Origin: Bacteroidales bacterium
Lineage (GTDB): Bacteria > Bacteroidota > Bacteroidia > Bacteroidales > UBA10428
Reading direction: 5' to 3'
DNA length: 64,000 bases
Assembly: GCA_016929525.1 (NCBI GenBank)
Contig: JAFGIP010000114.1
Coordinates: forward strand, 62,001 to 126,000
The notes under the pieces are model-generated. The model was not told the DNA's origin, did not search any database, and saw only the letters and a program-made list of their open reading frames with translations. Each line of letters starts with the position of its first letter. Within the stretch, counting starts at the first letter, position 1. Shown in pieces: positions 1 through 8,274 of this stretch. The translations under genes and the position numbers were made by a program.

Positions 1-1817
1 GTCTGCCGGTAATGGCTATTATTTCTGTAATTGTCATTTATCGTGGTGCAAATATGGGTATGAAGGCCCTTTATATTGTTGCTGCTATTCTGGGAGTATC
101 ACTGGTGATGTTTTTTGCAGGAAATGTTGAAACACTACCTGTTAAAAATGCTTTTTATACAGGGATTCAGAATCCGAGTAATTTATTTTTTGTATTTACC
201 ATAATCTTTCCGGCATTTACGGGTCTTGCGGCAGGACTCGGCTTGTCGGGCGATCTTAAAGACCCCAAAACAGCTATTCCGCGGGGAACACTACTTGCCA
301 CCTTTGTGGGTCTGGTTGTTTATATTGCCGTGGCGTATAAGCTGGCAATTTCTTTTACTCCGACAGAACTAGCCGATCCGGCAAACAGCCTTATTATGCA
401 GAGAGTGGCAAAATGGGGCCCTATTATACCTATTGGTCTGGCTGCAGCTTCTCTTTCATCGGCCCTTGGTTCCATACTTGTGGTACCACGCACATTACAG
501 GCAATCGGTGCTGATGATGTACTGCCAAACCGTTTCATTAGTAAGATATTTGCAAAAGGAAAACCTGTTTCTAACGAACCTGTCAATGCCAACATTATCA
601 GTATAATAATAGCGTTTATTTTCATTTCAATAGGTACTCTTGAATTTGTTGCACAGATTATCTCGATGTTTTTTATGGTTACCTATGGTGCTATCTGTCT
701 GGTATCCTTACTGGAAAATTTTGCAGCTGATCCGTCATATCGCCCGACATTCAGATCCAGATGGTACATATCGCTCATTGGGACAATTCTTTCATTCTGG
801 CTTATGTTTAAAATGAACTCACCCTATGCAGTTACTTCGCTTATTATTATGGGCATGATATATTATGCCATAACAGTAAACAAAAAAGAGAAAAGAGGAT
901 TTGAGAAGTTATTTCGCGGTGTTATATTCCAGTTAAGCCGGTGGCTGCAAATATTAGCCCAGCGTGCCGACAAGGAGGACGTGGATACAAACTGGAGACC
1001 GTTTGTAATATGTATTTCACAGGATACTTTCAAGCGCAGAAGTGCTTATGATCTGCTTCGCTGGATCGCTTATAAATATGGTTTTGGAACTTACATTCAT
1101 TATATAGAAGGATACCTTTCAAAGAAAACGGAAAGAGAATCCAAAGTAGTGCTGGAACGTTTGATTAATCTAGCCTCAGGAAATAGGAGCAGAGTGTATC
1201 TCGATACACTGATCAGTCCGTCCTATACCTCAGCTATTGCACAGGTGGTACAATTATCAGGTATTTCCGGGAAAGGAAATAATACAATACTTTTTGAATT
1301 TAGCAGGACCGACCCTGATACTTTTAAACGTAGTCTGGAAAATTACTCACTTATTTATGCAGCCGGCTTCGATGTATGTGTGCTAAATACTTCGTATAAA
1401 GGTTTTGGCGATCGCAGGGTAATTAATATCTGGATTACTTCTTACGATTATGAAAATGCTAACCTGATGATTTTGCTGGCTTACATTATTCTTGGACATC
1501 CCGACTGGAATAAGGGGCATATTAAGATATTTACCATACTTAAGGAGTCGGAATTGAATGAGCGTAAAGAAAAATTAATGGCACTTATTAAATCGGGACG
1601 ACTGCCGATATCTCCCGGGAATATCAGATTGATACCATCAGATGATAAGCGCATAACAAAGGACCTTATTGCCGAAAAATCAGTAGATGCGGACCTTACT
1701 ATTGTCGGATTCCGGCATGAACTGGTTAAAGCCAAGGGAATAGATGTATTTACCGGATTCGGGGATATTGGTAATATATTGTTTGTAAGCTCGCAAAAAG
1801 AAAAGGAAATTACATAG
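1..1817 (+). CDS. SLC12/APC-family cation-chloride or amino-acid transporter, 3' part
   Basis: The reading frame is open to the left edge (codons L-P-V precede the ATG at 12), so the N-terminus lies outside the window and that ATG is internal. The visible part has about seven hydrophobic segments up to residue ~290, followed by ~310 mostly soluble residues. The segment SGDLKDPKTAIPRGT is the loop typical of SLC12-type cation-chloride cotransporters within the APC superfamily. The long cytosolic tail (RPFVICIS... onward) also fits SLC12 rather than ordinary amino-acid permeases. The ion or substrate cannot be read from the sequence. It ends 40 bp before coaD on the same strand. Confidence 0.8.
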   Translation, partial: LPVMAIISVIVIYRGANMGMKALYIVAAILGVSLVMFFAGNVETLPVKNAFYTGIQNPSNLFFVFTIIFPAFTGLAAGLGLSGDLKDPKTAIPRGTLLATFVGLVVYIAVAYKLAISFTPTELADPANSLIMQRVAKWGPIIPIGLAAASLSSALGSILVVPRTLQAIGADDVLPNRFISKIFAKGKPVSNEPVNANIISIIIAFIFISIGTLEFVAQIISMFFMVTYGAICLVSLLENFAADPSYRPTFRSRWYISLIGTILSFWLMFKMNSPYAVTSLIIMGMIYYAITVNKKEKRGFEKLFRGVIFQLSRWLQILAQRADKEDVDTNWRPFVICISQDTFKRRSAYDLLRWIAYKYGFGTYIHYIEGYLSKKTERESKVVLERLINLASGNRSRVYLDTLISPSYTSAIAQVVQLSGISGKGNNTILFEFSRTDPDTFKRSLENYSLIYAAGFDVCVLNTSYKGFGDRRVINIWITSYDYENANLMILLAYIILGHPDWNKGHIKIFTILKESELNERKEKLMALIKSGRLPISPGNIRLIPSDDKRITKDLIAEKSVDADLTIVGFRHELVKAKGIDVFTGFGDIGNILFVSSQKEKEIT

Positions 1818-1857
1818 ATGGGCTTATCTTCGCATTATAAAAATAAACTCAGTTAAA

Positions 1858-2331
1858 ATGAAAAATGCACTTTTCCCTGGTTCTTTCGATCCGTTTACCA
1901 TTGGACATGAATCGGTTGTTCGAAGGGCATTATCGCTTTTTGATAATATAATAATTGCCGTCGGACATAATACTGTCAAAGGCAGTTATTTTTCACTGGA
2001 ACAAAGAGTGGAATGGATTAAAGATATTTTTAAGAATGAAAAAAATGTTGAGGTTGAAATATACGATGGTCTAACTGTTGATTTCTGTATAAAAAGAGAC
2101 GCAAGGTATATTTTACGCGGTTTAAGAACATCATCAGATTTTGAGTATGAAAGAGCCATTGCTCAAATGAACCGCACAATGCATCCGGAAATTGAAACGG
2201 TTTTTATACTCACAATGCCTGAGCATACACATGTAACTTCAACAATTGTGCGCGACGTAATTCGACATGGCGGAGATGCTTCGAAATTTTTACCAGAGAA
2301 AATTAAGGTTCAAATAAATAATAGGAAGTAA
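1858..2331 (+). CDS. coaD: Phosphopantetheine adenylyltransferase
   Basis: This cytoplasmic enzyme transfers AMP from ATP to 4'-phosphopantetheine, the penultimate step of coenzyme A synthesis. The 157-residue length is normal for the bacterial enzyme. The nucleotidyltransferase signature is at the N-terminus (FPGSFDPFTIGH, with the T/HxGH element), followed by the conserved LRGLR segment and the C-terminal TSTIVRD motif. The ATG is preceded by an A-rich tract and no Shine-Dalgarno. Its TAA abuts the ATG of the next gene (TAAATG), so the two are probably cotranscribed. Confidence 0.96.
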   Translation: MKNALFPGSFDPFTIGHESVVRRALSLFDNIIIAVGHNTVKGSYFSLEQRVEWIKDIFKNEKNVEVEIYDGLTVDFCIKRDARYILRGLRTSSDFEYERAIAQMNRTMHPEIETVFILTMPEHTHVTSTIVRDVIRHGGDASKFLPEKIKVQINNRK

Positions 2332-3741
2332 ATGAAGAAAATTATATCAGTTGTAGTATTCACATTACTCTATGTATCATATTTATATTCAGGTCAGCAG
2401 GTAGTAATATCGGGAAACGATACTGCATATGCCGGAACAGAGATAATTTTTCAGAAATATACTGACCAAATAACAAATGCCGAAGAATTAGTCGGAGCTT
2501 GTATTGCTGATAGTAGCGGTTGTTTTTCCGTTACTTTTGAGATAGATGAAATTACATTTGTATTTGCTTATGTTGGCATATACAAAATTCACCTGTATGC
2601 AGTTCCCGGAAGCAATTATAAAATTATTATGCCACCCAGGCTGGATAAAGAACCCGGTGATTTTCTGAATCCTTATTTCTCGCCAACGATAATCCATTTA
2701 GGAACGGTTGATTACAACGAAAATGAATTGAATACACTGATAAGGATGTTCAATGATGCTTTTCTCCCTTATTATAATAAACACATTTTAGATCTTAGGG
2801 AAAACGATGATTTCAGTCAGCTGGACAAAGATATTGCCCGAATGGAGAAATCATTTTCAGGATCGGAGAATTTATTTTTCAATAATTACCGTAAATATCG
2901 TTATGGTTTACTCAGACATTTGGCAGCACAACAAAAATCTAGAAGTGTTTCCGATGAATATTTTATGAATCAACCTGTTTTGAATAATAATACAGCCTAT
3001 ATGGAATTGTTTGACAGAGTCTATGATAATTATTTTCATCATTTTGCCAGAACATCAGAAGGAAAGGGACTTGGAGAGGCTATTTCATCAGGTGACCTGA
3101 ATGCATTGAGAAAAAGTCTTTCATCGGACAAAGTACTTAAAGGTAAAGATTTACTTGACATGGTTATTCTCAAAGGATTATATGATGAATTCTATGATGA
3201 CAATTACTCCCGGAGTGCTATGTTAAAAATCGTTGAGCAAATGATTCAGGATTCAAAAAATAGTGCTGTCAATAAAACCGCTGAGGCTATTCGAAGAAAA
3301 ACTACCAGACTTCTCGTAGGTTATGAACCGCCTGCTTTTGAGCTTTTCGACAGGGATAGTAATCTTGTTAGTCTCGAAAGCTTAAAAGGGAAATACGTTT
3401 ACCTTAACTTCTGCAGCTGTTTTAGTTATACATGTCTGAATGAGTTTGAGATGCTAAAGATTCTTCATGAGAAACATAAGGATCTGATTCAGATTTTAAC
3501 TGTTGTTGTCGATAATGATATTGATGTGTTGGATAATTTTTTAAGGAGAAGCAATTATCCCTGGTTATTTCTGCATTATGGTAATCACTCGTCGATTATT
3601 AAGGAATATGACGTTAGGGCATTCCCGACATATTATCTTATTGATTCTGAAGGGAAACTTGCTATCTCTCCTTCACCTTCGCCAGGAGAAGAATTCGAAG
3701 CACGATTCTTTAAGCTGCTTCGCAGCAGGGGGGAATTGTAA
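2332..3741 (+). CDS. Exported thioredoxin-fold (TlpA-like) protein with an altered active site
   Basis: The N-terminus is a signal peptide (hydrophobic core to about residue 20, then SGQQ), so the protein is exported. Residues ~20-330 form a mixed beta/helical domain like those preceding thioredoxin domains in Bacteroidota TlpA/DUF4369 proteins. Residues ~335-465 match the TlpA/AhpC fold: PPAFELFDRDSN, then GKYVYLNFCSCFSYTC, then the cis-Pro region AFPTYYLID. The usual WCxxC is replaced by SYTC, so the attacking cysteine of the CXXC motif is absent, although two other cysteines lie just upstream. Disulfide reductase activity is therefore uncertain. The start is fixed by the direct junction with coaD. 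Confidence 0.75.
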   Translation: MKKIISVVVFTLLYVSYLYSGQQVVISGNDTAYAGTEIIFQKYTDQITNAEELVGACIADSSGCFSVTFEIDEITFVFAYVGIYKIHLYAVPGSNYKIIMPPRLDKEPGDFLNPYFSPTIIHLGTVDYNENELNTLIRMFNDAFLPYYNKHILDLRENDDFSQLDKDIARMEKSFSGSENLFFNNYRKYRYGLLRHLAAQQKSRSVSDEYFMNQPVLNNNTAYMELFDRVYDNYFHHFARTSEGKGLGEAISSGDLNALRKSLSSDKVLKGKDLLDMVILKGLYDEFYDDNYSRSAMLKIVEQMIQDSKNSAVNKTAEAIRRKTTRLLVGYEPPAFELFDRDSNLVSLESLKGKYVYLNFCSCFSYTCLNEFEMLKILHEKHKDLIQILTVVVDNDIDVLDNFLRRSNYPWLFLHYGNHSSIIKEYDVRAFPTYYLIDSEGKLAISPSPSPGEEFEARFFKLLRSRGEL

Positions 3742-3768
3742 GATTCAACACTCTTGAAAGGGTACATA

Positions 3769-3783
3769 CACCCTGTCAGGGTG
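3769..3783. terminator. Short hairpin between convergent genes
   Basis: CACCCTG-T-CAGGGTG forms a near-perfect inverted repeat in the 49-bp gap between two convergent genes. No T-run follows on either strand, so it is at best a weak bidirectional terminator. Confidence 0.35.
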
Positions 3784-3790
3784 ATACTTA

Positions 3791-5446
3791 TTAAAACTGA
3801 AAGTAAATAAATGGCTGAAGACCTGCGGAAACTGATTGATAAATTATAAATATAACCAGTACGGCAATACCAATTTGCTGGTAGAGGGGTCTCTCAATAA
3901 ACCAGTTTCTATATTTTACCTTAACCATATCCGGAAGCCAGTGAATAACCATTGCAAAAATCATAATTGCAAATACCTTCCAGTAACTTCCAATCATCGA
4001 AGGAACCAGTTTCCATGCAAAGTTTGTAGTAACCTGCGACAACAGTTCGTATGTTCCCTGCATCGACTCACCACGGAACCAGATTCTGGTAAACGTTATA
4101 AAACAGAAAGTGAAGAATATTTTCCAGGTATTGACCAACCAATGGGTGCTGTTTTCATAAGGACTTATTTTACGCCAGAATTTATATACAACAATACCAA
4201 GCCCGTTAAGTCCACCCCAGATGACAAACATCCAGCTTGAGCCATGCCATAAACCACCCAGCAACATTGTAACCATCAAATTGATATTTGTACTTACTGT
4301 TAGTTTAATTTGCGGGAATAAGCGTGTCAGCAACCAAATACTACTGACAACCATGATTATGATAGGGACCAGAATTATTTTTTCTGCCAGCAAGACAATA
4401 AAAAGTAAAATTATGGCCGAGCTTATATATGTAAATAAAGATGCTACCCGGTTTCCACCCATTGGAATGTATAAGTAATCCTTTAACCAGGATGAAAGAG
4501 AAATATGCCAACGCTTCCAGAATTCGCCTACATTTTTCGCCTTGTATGGAGAATTGAAGTTCTTGGGCAGGTAAAATCCCATAAGCAGAGCTATTCCAAT
4601 GGCAATATCGGTATACCCGGAAAAGTCGCAATAGACCTGGACTGAGTAACCGAAAAGACCCATCAGATTCTCGAAGCCTGTATATGATGAAGGATTTGCA
4701 AACACCCTGTCGATAAGGTTTACTGCAATATAATCGCCCACAAACATTTTCTTTGTTAATCCTTTTAATACCAAATAAAAACCAAGGCCAAATTCGTAGG
4801 CGGTAAGCGAATATTTTTTATATAACTGCGGAATAAAATCAGCAGCGCGAACAATAGGGCCGGCTACCAGTTGTGGGAAAAAGGAAACATAAAATCCGAA
4901 ATCGGCAAGATTTTTTACTGGTTTTACCTTACCCTTATAAACATCAAGAGAATAGCTTATAGTCTGAAAGGTAAAAAATGATATTCCGATGGGTGGCAGA
5001 ATTCTGCCAAGATCAAAATGAGTACCAAACAGTGCATTCGACCACTTCGCCGAATGTGTAACTACTTCAAGGTTTGTATTAAAAAGAGAATTGATGGTTT
5101 CAGTTAGGAAGTAGTCGTATTTAAAAAAAACAAGTACACCAAGATTCAGTATTATACTAAGTGCTGCCCATAGTTTTTTGTGCAACAATTTTTGTGAACG
5201 ATAAATTCCATGACCAATATAAAAGTCGGTAATAGTTGAAAAAAGCAGGATAAAGAAAAAAAGCCCTCCGGTTTTGTAATAGAAGAATATACTTACTAAA
5301 AAAAGATATATATTCCGAACAGCTGTTTTTTTATGTATTATTGAATACCCGGTAAGGACAACCGTAAAGAAAATCCAGAAATTCAGCCGTGTAAAAATGA
5401 GGGGGCTTTTTTCGTTGAATTTTAGTATTTCGGTTATAAAATCCAT
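3791..5446 (-). CDS. MBOAT-family membrane O-acyltransferase (AlgI/DltB/PatA-like)
   Basis: This is a polytopic membrane protein of 551 residues with around ten hydrophobic segments. MBOAT hallmarks are present: CDFSGYTDIAIG, the WKRWHISLSSWLKDYLYIPMGG segment, and the invariant histidine in LGGLWHGSSWMF. Family members pass acyl groups, usually acetyl, across the membrane to a polysaccharide or peptidoglycan, often with a periplasmic SGNH partner. Two SGNH genes lie immediately upstream in the same run (36-bp gap), which supports that pairing. It is the last gene of the parA-led operon. The acceptor is not determined by sequence. O-acetylation of peptidoglycan or of an exopolysaccharide are the main options. 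Confidence 0.88.
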   Translation of the reverse strand: MDFITEILKFNEKSPLIFTRLNFWIFFTVVLTGYSIIHKKTAVRNIYLFLVSIFFYYKTGGLFFFILLFSTITDFYIGHGIYRSQKLLHKKLWAALSIILNLGVLVFFKYDYFLTETINSLFNTNLEVVTHSAKWSNALFGTHFDLGRILPPIGISFFTFQTISYSLDVYKGKVKPVKNLADFGFYVSFFPQLVAGPIVRAADFIPQLYKKYSLTAYEFGLGFYLVLKGLTKKMFVGDYIAVNLIDRVFANPSSYTGFENLMGLFGYSVQVYCDFSGYTDIAIGIALLMGFYLPKNFNSPYKAKNVGEFWKRWHISLSSWLKDYLYIPMGGNRVASLFTYISSAIILLFIVLLAEKIILVPIIIMVVSSIWLLTRLFPQIKLTVSTNINLMVTMLLGGLWHGSSWMFVIWGGLNGLGIVVYKFWRKISPYENSTHWLVNTWKIFFTFCFITFTRIWFRGESMQGTYELLSQVTTNFAWKLVPSMIGSYWKVFAIMIFAMVIHWLPDMVKVKYRNWFIERPLYQQIGIAVLVIFIIYQSVSAGLQPFIYFQF

Positions 5447-5482
5447 TTGCTGTGTTGAAAAAGGTGTGGTAATCTAATGAAT

Positions 5483-6772
5483 TTATTTATCAATTAAACT
5501 ATCGGGATAACTACTGAGTGGACTTTCAAGCCTCTCTTCCCATGATTTAAGAAATGCTGAAAAGAATAATTCTCCTTTCAGTATATATCCTTCTTTATTA
5601 AAATGTATCAGGTCATATTTCATCAAATTCAGCGAATTCCATGCTCTGGATGAATTCAGTCCTCCCATAATAGTATAAAAATCCCAGACACCACAACCGT
5701 ATTCTTCAGCCAGGTCATAAATTATTGTGCGCATGGTTGCCGTATTGGTATTAACGTATTTTTTATACAAATAACTATCGTTTGGCACAGTAAGAAGAAT
5801 AAATACATCGGGAACTGCTTTTAAAGTGCTGTCTATTAACTGGTGATATTCCTTTCTATACTGCTTTGCATCAAAACGACGTGTATATGCATCATTGGTA
5901 CCAACTGAAAAGATCACCATTTCCGGTTTAATACTTTCCAGATGTTTTATATAATATTCACTTTGTAAATAAGATTTAAGTTTAGCTCCATTAACGCCAA
6001 CTGTATGATATACAATTCCCGGAGAACTGTATTCCGGTAAAATACCCTGAAGAGTGAAAGAATCATCAATTGTATCACTGACTACCTTCAGGCAAAGAGA
6101 ATCGTATGATTTATTCAGATTGAATGATGTATAACCAAAGTAACTGTTATATGTTCCGAAATATGCTGAATCGGTTAAGCAGACAGAAATTCTGTAACTT
6201 GTGAATTCATGATAAACTCTTATACCATTAAAATGGTACTTTATATCAGGGTCAGAATTAGGATTGATGCAAATTTCAGCAATACTATCAGAAGTGCTGA
6301 CTGCATAACCTGTCAAACCAGTCTTTAAATGACGTTTGTGCTGCGTACTCTTATTATATTCCCATTCCCCGGTATAACTAACTTTATAATTCAAAGGGCC
6401 ATTGGTATGTGCAATTTTATAAGGAAATAGTAGTCCGCGCCCGCCATTCATATCAGGAGTAAGACCTTGCAGATGCTTTCTGACAACATGTGTATAAATA
6501 TCTGTTTGTATATGCGAACCTCCCACATGCACTATATTAATTTGTTTATTACCAAAATGTATCAGACTGTCAAATTGATCAAAGAACTCTTCTGCTTTGA
6601 ATTTATTACCGGGAAATAAAAATTTGTTGGTATCGTAATTAATAAAACTGTATCTCGATAAACCTAAATAGTAGTCTGCTTCCTGTGTATAGCTATTATG
6701 TAAAAAAAGAATAATTATAACAAATACAAAGAGTATTTCCGGGAATCCAATTCTTCTCTTATCCTTTCGCAT
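5483..6772 (-). CDS. SGNH/GDSL hydrolase-like exported protein, MBOAT partner candidate
   Basis: The protein has 429 residues with an N-terminal hydrophobic segment (residues ~10-28) ending before TQE, either a signal peptide or an anchor. SGNH blocks are visible: block I VHVGGSHIQT with Ser near 86 (Asp of GDS replaced by Gly), block III SVGTNDAY, and block V DLIHFNKEGY giving the Asp-His pair. Residues between blocks I and III form a beta-rich insert. Its ATG shares one base with the stop of the upstream SGNH gene (TAATG), so translation is probably coupled. Likely roles are transfer of acyl groups supplied by the MBOAT protein, or de-esterification. Sequence alone does not separate these. 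Confidence 0.82.
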   Translation of the reverse strand: MRKDKRRIGFPEILFVFVIIILFLHNSYTQEADYYLGLSRYSFINYDTNKFLFPGNKFKAEEFFDQFDSLIHFGNKQINIVHVGGSHIQTDIYTHVVRKHLQGLTPDMNGGRGLLFPYKIAHTNGPLNYKVSYTGEWEYNKSTQHKRHLKTGLTGYAVSTSDSIAEICINPNSDPDIKYHFNGIRVYHEFTSYRISVCLTDSAYFGTYNSYFGYTSFNLNKSYDSLCLKVVSDTIDDSFTLQGILPEYSSPGIVYHTVGVNGAKLKSYLQSEYYIKHLESIKPEMVIFSVGTNDAYTRRFDAKQYRKEYHQLIDSTLKAVPDVFILLTVPNDSYLYKKYVNTNTATMRTIIYDLAEEYGCGVWDFYTIMGGLNSSRAWNSLNLMKYDLIHFNKEGYILKGELFFSAFLKSWEERLESPLSSYPDSLIDK

Positions 6773-8256
6773 TACTGACTGCTGGTATTATTTCTTTTAT
6801 ACAGATTATACTCATACATCAGGGAATTATAGAACATATGAGCAATAATTTTTGCTCCTTTTGTATTAAAATGCACAAAATCTTTCGAAGCAATTGGAGG
6901 ATTGGCAAATACCCAGCTTGGCATCGAGTTTTTACCTCCCATAGCCTCATACATATCCCAGTATGCAGCTCCTGCTCTAAATGTTGCACTTTGTAATGCG
7001 TTCCTGATATTCTCAATGTTAGGATATGATATATATCGGCCTTTTTCTTTTGTCGACATGTCAGCAACACCGATTACTATAATTGCTGCGTCAGGGACAA
7101 GATCATGGATTCTTCTTAATTGAGAAAAGAACAAACGTTCATAGTAATCAAAGTTACCTTTCATATATGGGACAACGTTTCCTCCAAACTGAAGTATGAA
7201 AAGCTTAACATTAAGTTCTTTGTAATGTGCATGTAACAGATCTTTGTCCATTTTACAAAATACAAGTCCTGCATTACCTCTCATGGCAATATTGTCGACT
7301 GCTACTCCCGAGATTCCATCCAGCGCAATACCATATATTTCGGGACTTTCGTTTCCTTTAAAAACAAGTTCTGCATTCGATACGGGTTGGTCAAATCTCC
7401 ACCGGATTGTCTTTAAACCATTTGATTCCGGAAAGAAGTCTGCATCGTATAGACTTCCGTCAACGAATATTTCAGCCATAAAGGGTTGTTCGTTATGGCT
7501 ATAAAACACTCTGCATTGCTGAAATGATTTTGTATTGGTAAATGAGTAATTCGAGGGTGAAAAAGAGACCCATGCTTCCTTCTCAGGATGAAGTTCTTTT
7601 GTTGTATCATTATAATATGGTGTGAACCTGCAGAAACTCGCTAGGGCACCAAATCGGTCATGAGTTATGGTAGTATCACGATTTCCGTATAATGTATACC
7701 GGTACCAGTTATCAGAGTTTTCCTGTGTTATTGAATATTTGAAATCATATACCTGTTGCACGGGGACAAGACCTACACCGGTACCACCAAACTTTTTTTG
7801 TAAACGATTTCTCAGAAAAGAGGTAATCCTGTCACCTTCAATTTGTGAATCTCCATAGTGCATTATTCTTACAGGATTTGCGGATGCGGAAGCCATGTCA
7901 AAAGCACGGAATGTTTTATAAAGGCTTTCTTTATTTCCATTGGGAAATTTAATAAAGCTGATGCTTTTGCGAAGGCTATCGGCATTGGCACGAACCGTGT
8001 CGAATTTAATTTCTGTTTTTTCTTCAACAAGTTCAGCCAGTACAGAATCGGTTAGTAGTTCATTTGATTCCAGAATATTGCTGATATCAGCATATTTAGT
8101 TTCTTCAACCCTGAAAATTTCACGTGGGGTAGTAAATCGTAATTTAAAATTTTCTGATATTCTGATACCATTGTCAGGGAAAATCATAGAGATCAGTAAT
8201 AGTATTGTTAATACTGATACCACAAAAAGCAAAGTTATATATGGTTTGACTGACAT
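6772..8256 (-). CDS. SGNH/GDSL hydrolase-like membrane-anchored protein
   Basis: This 494-residue protein has one N-terminal membrane segment (residues ~6-26) and a periplasmic remainder. A helical stalk (~50-120) precedes the SGNH domain. Block I is HYGDSQIEGDR with Ser near 137, block III is the weaker LQFGGNVVP, and block V is DFVHFNTKGA. It resembles the next gene in organisation, so the two may be an old duplication that diverged into acetyltransferase and esterase roles, as in PatB/Ape1 systems. That split is inference. It begins 18 bp after the lytic transglycosylase gene and overlaps the next gene by one base. Confidence 0.82.
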   Translation of the reverse strand: MSVKPYITLLFVVSVLTILLLISMIFPDNGIRISENFKLRFTTPREIFRVEETKYADISNILESNELLTDSVLAELVEEKTEIKFDTVRANADSLRKSISFIKFPNGNKESLYKTFRAFDMASASANPVRIMHYGDSQIEGDRITSFLRNRLQKKFGGTGVGLVPVQQVYDFKYSITQENSDNWYRYTLYGNRDTTITHDRFGALASFCRFTPYYNDTTKELHPEKEAWVSFSPSNYSFTNTKSFQQCRVFYSHNEQPFMAEIFVDGSLYDADFFPESNGLKTIRWRFDQPVSNAELVFKGNESPEIYGIALDGISGVAVDNIAMRGNAGLVFCKMDKDLLHAHYKELNVKLFILQFGGNVVPYMKGNFDYYERLFFSQLRRIHDLVPDAAIIVIGVADMSTKEKGRYISYPNIENIRNALQSATFRAGAAYWDMYEAMGGKNSMPSWVFANPPIASKDFVHFNTKGAKIIAHMFYNSLMYEYNLYKRNNTSSQ

Positions 8257-8274
8257 TTCCTGATGATTGTAAGA

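Noticed and set aside
3836-4631. ORFs overlapping the MBOAT gene in other frames
   Set aside because: Shadows of a clear MBOAT coding frame, with no recognisable domains.
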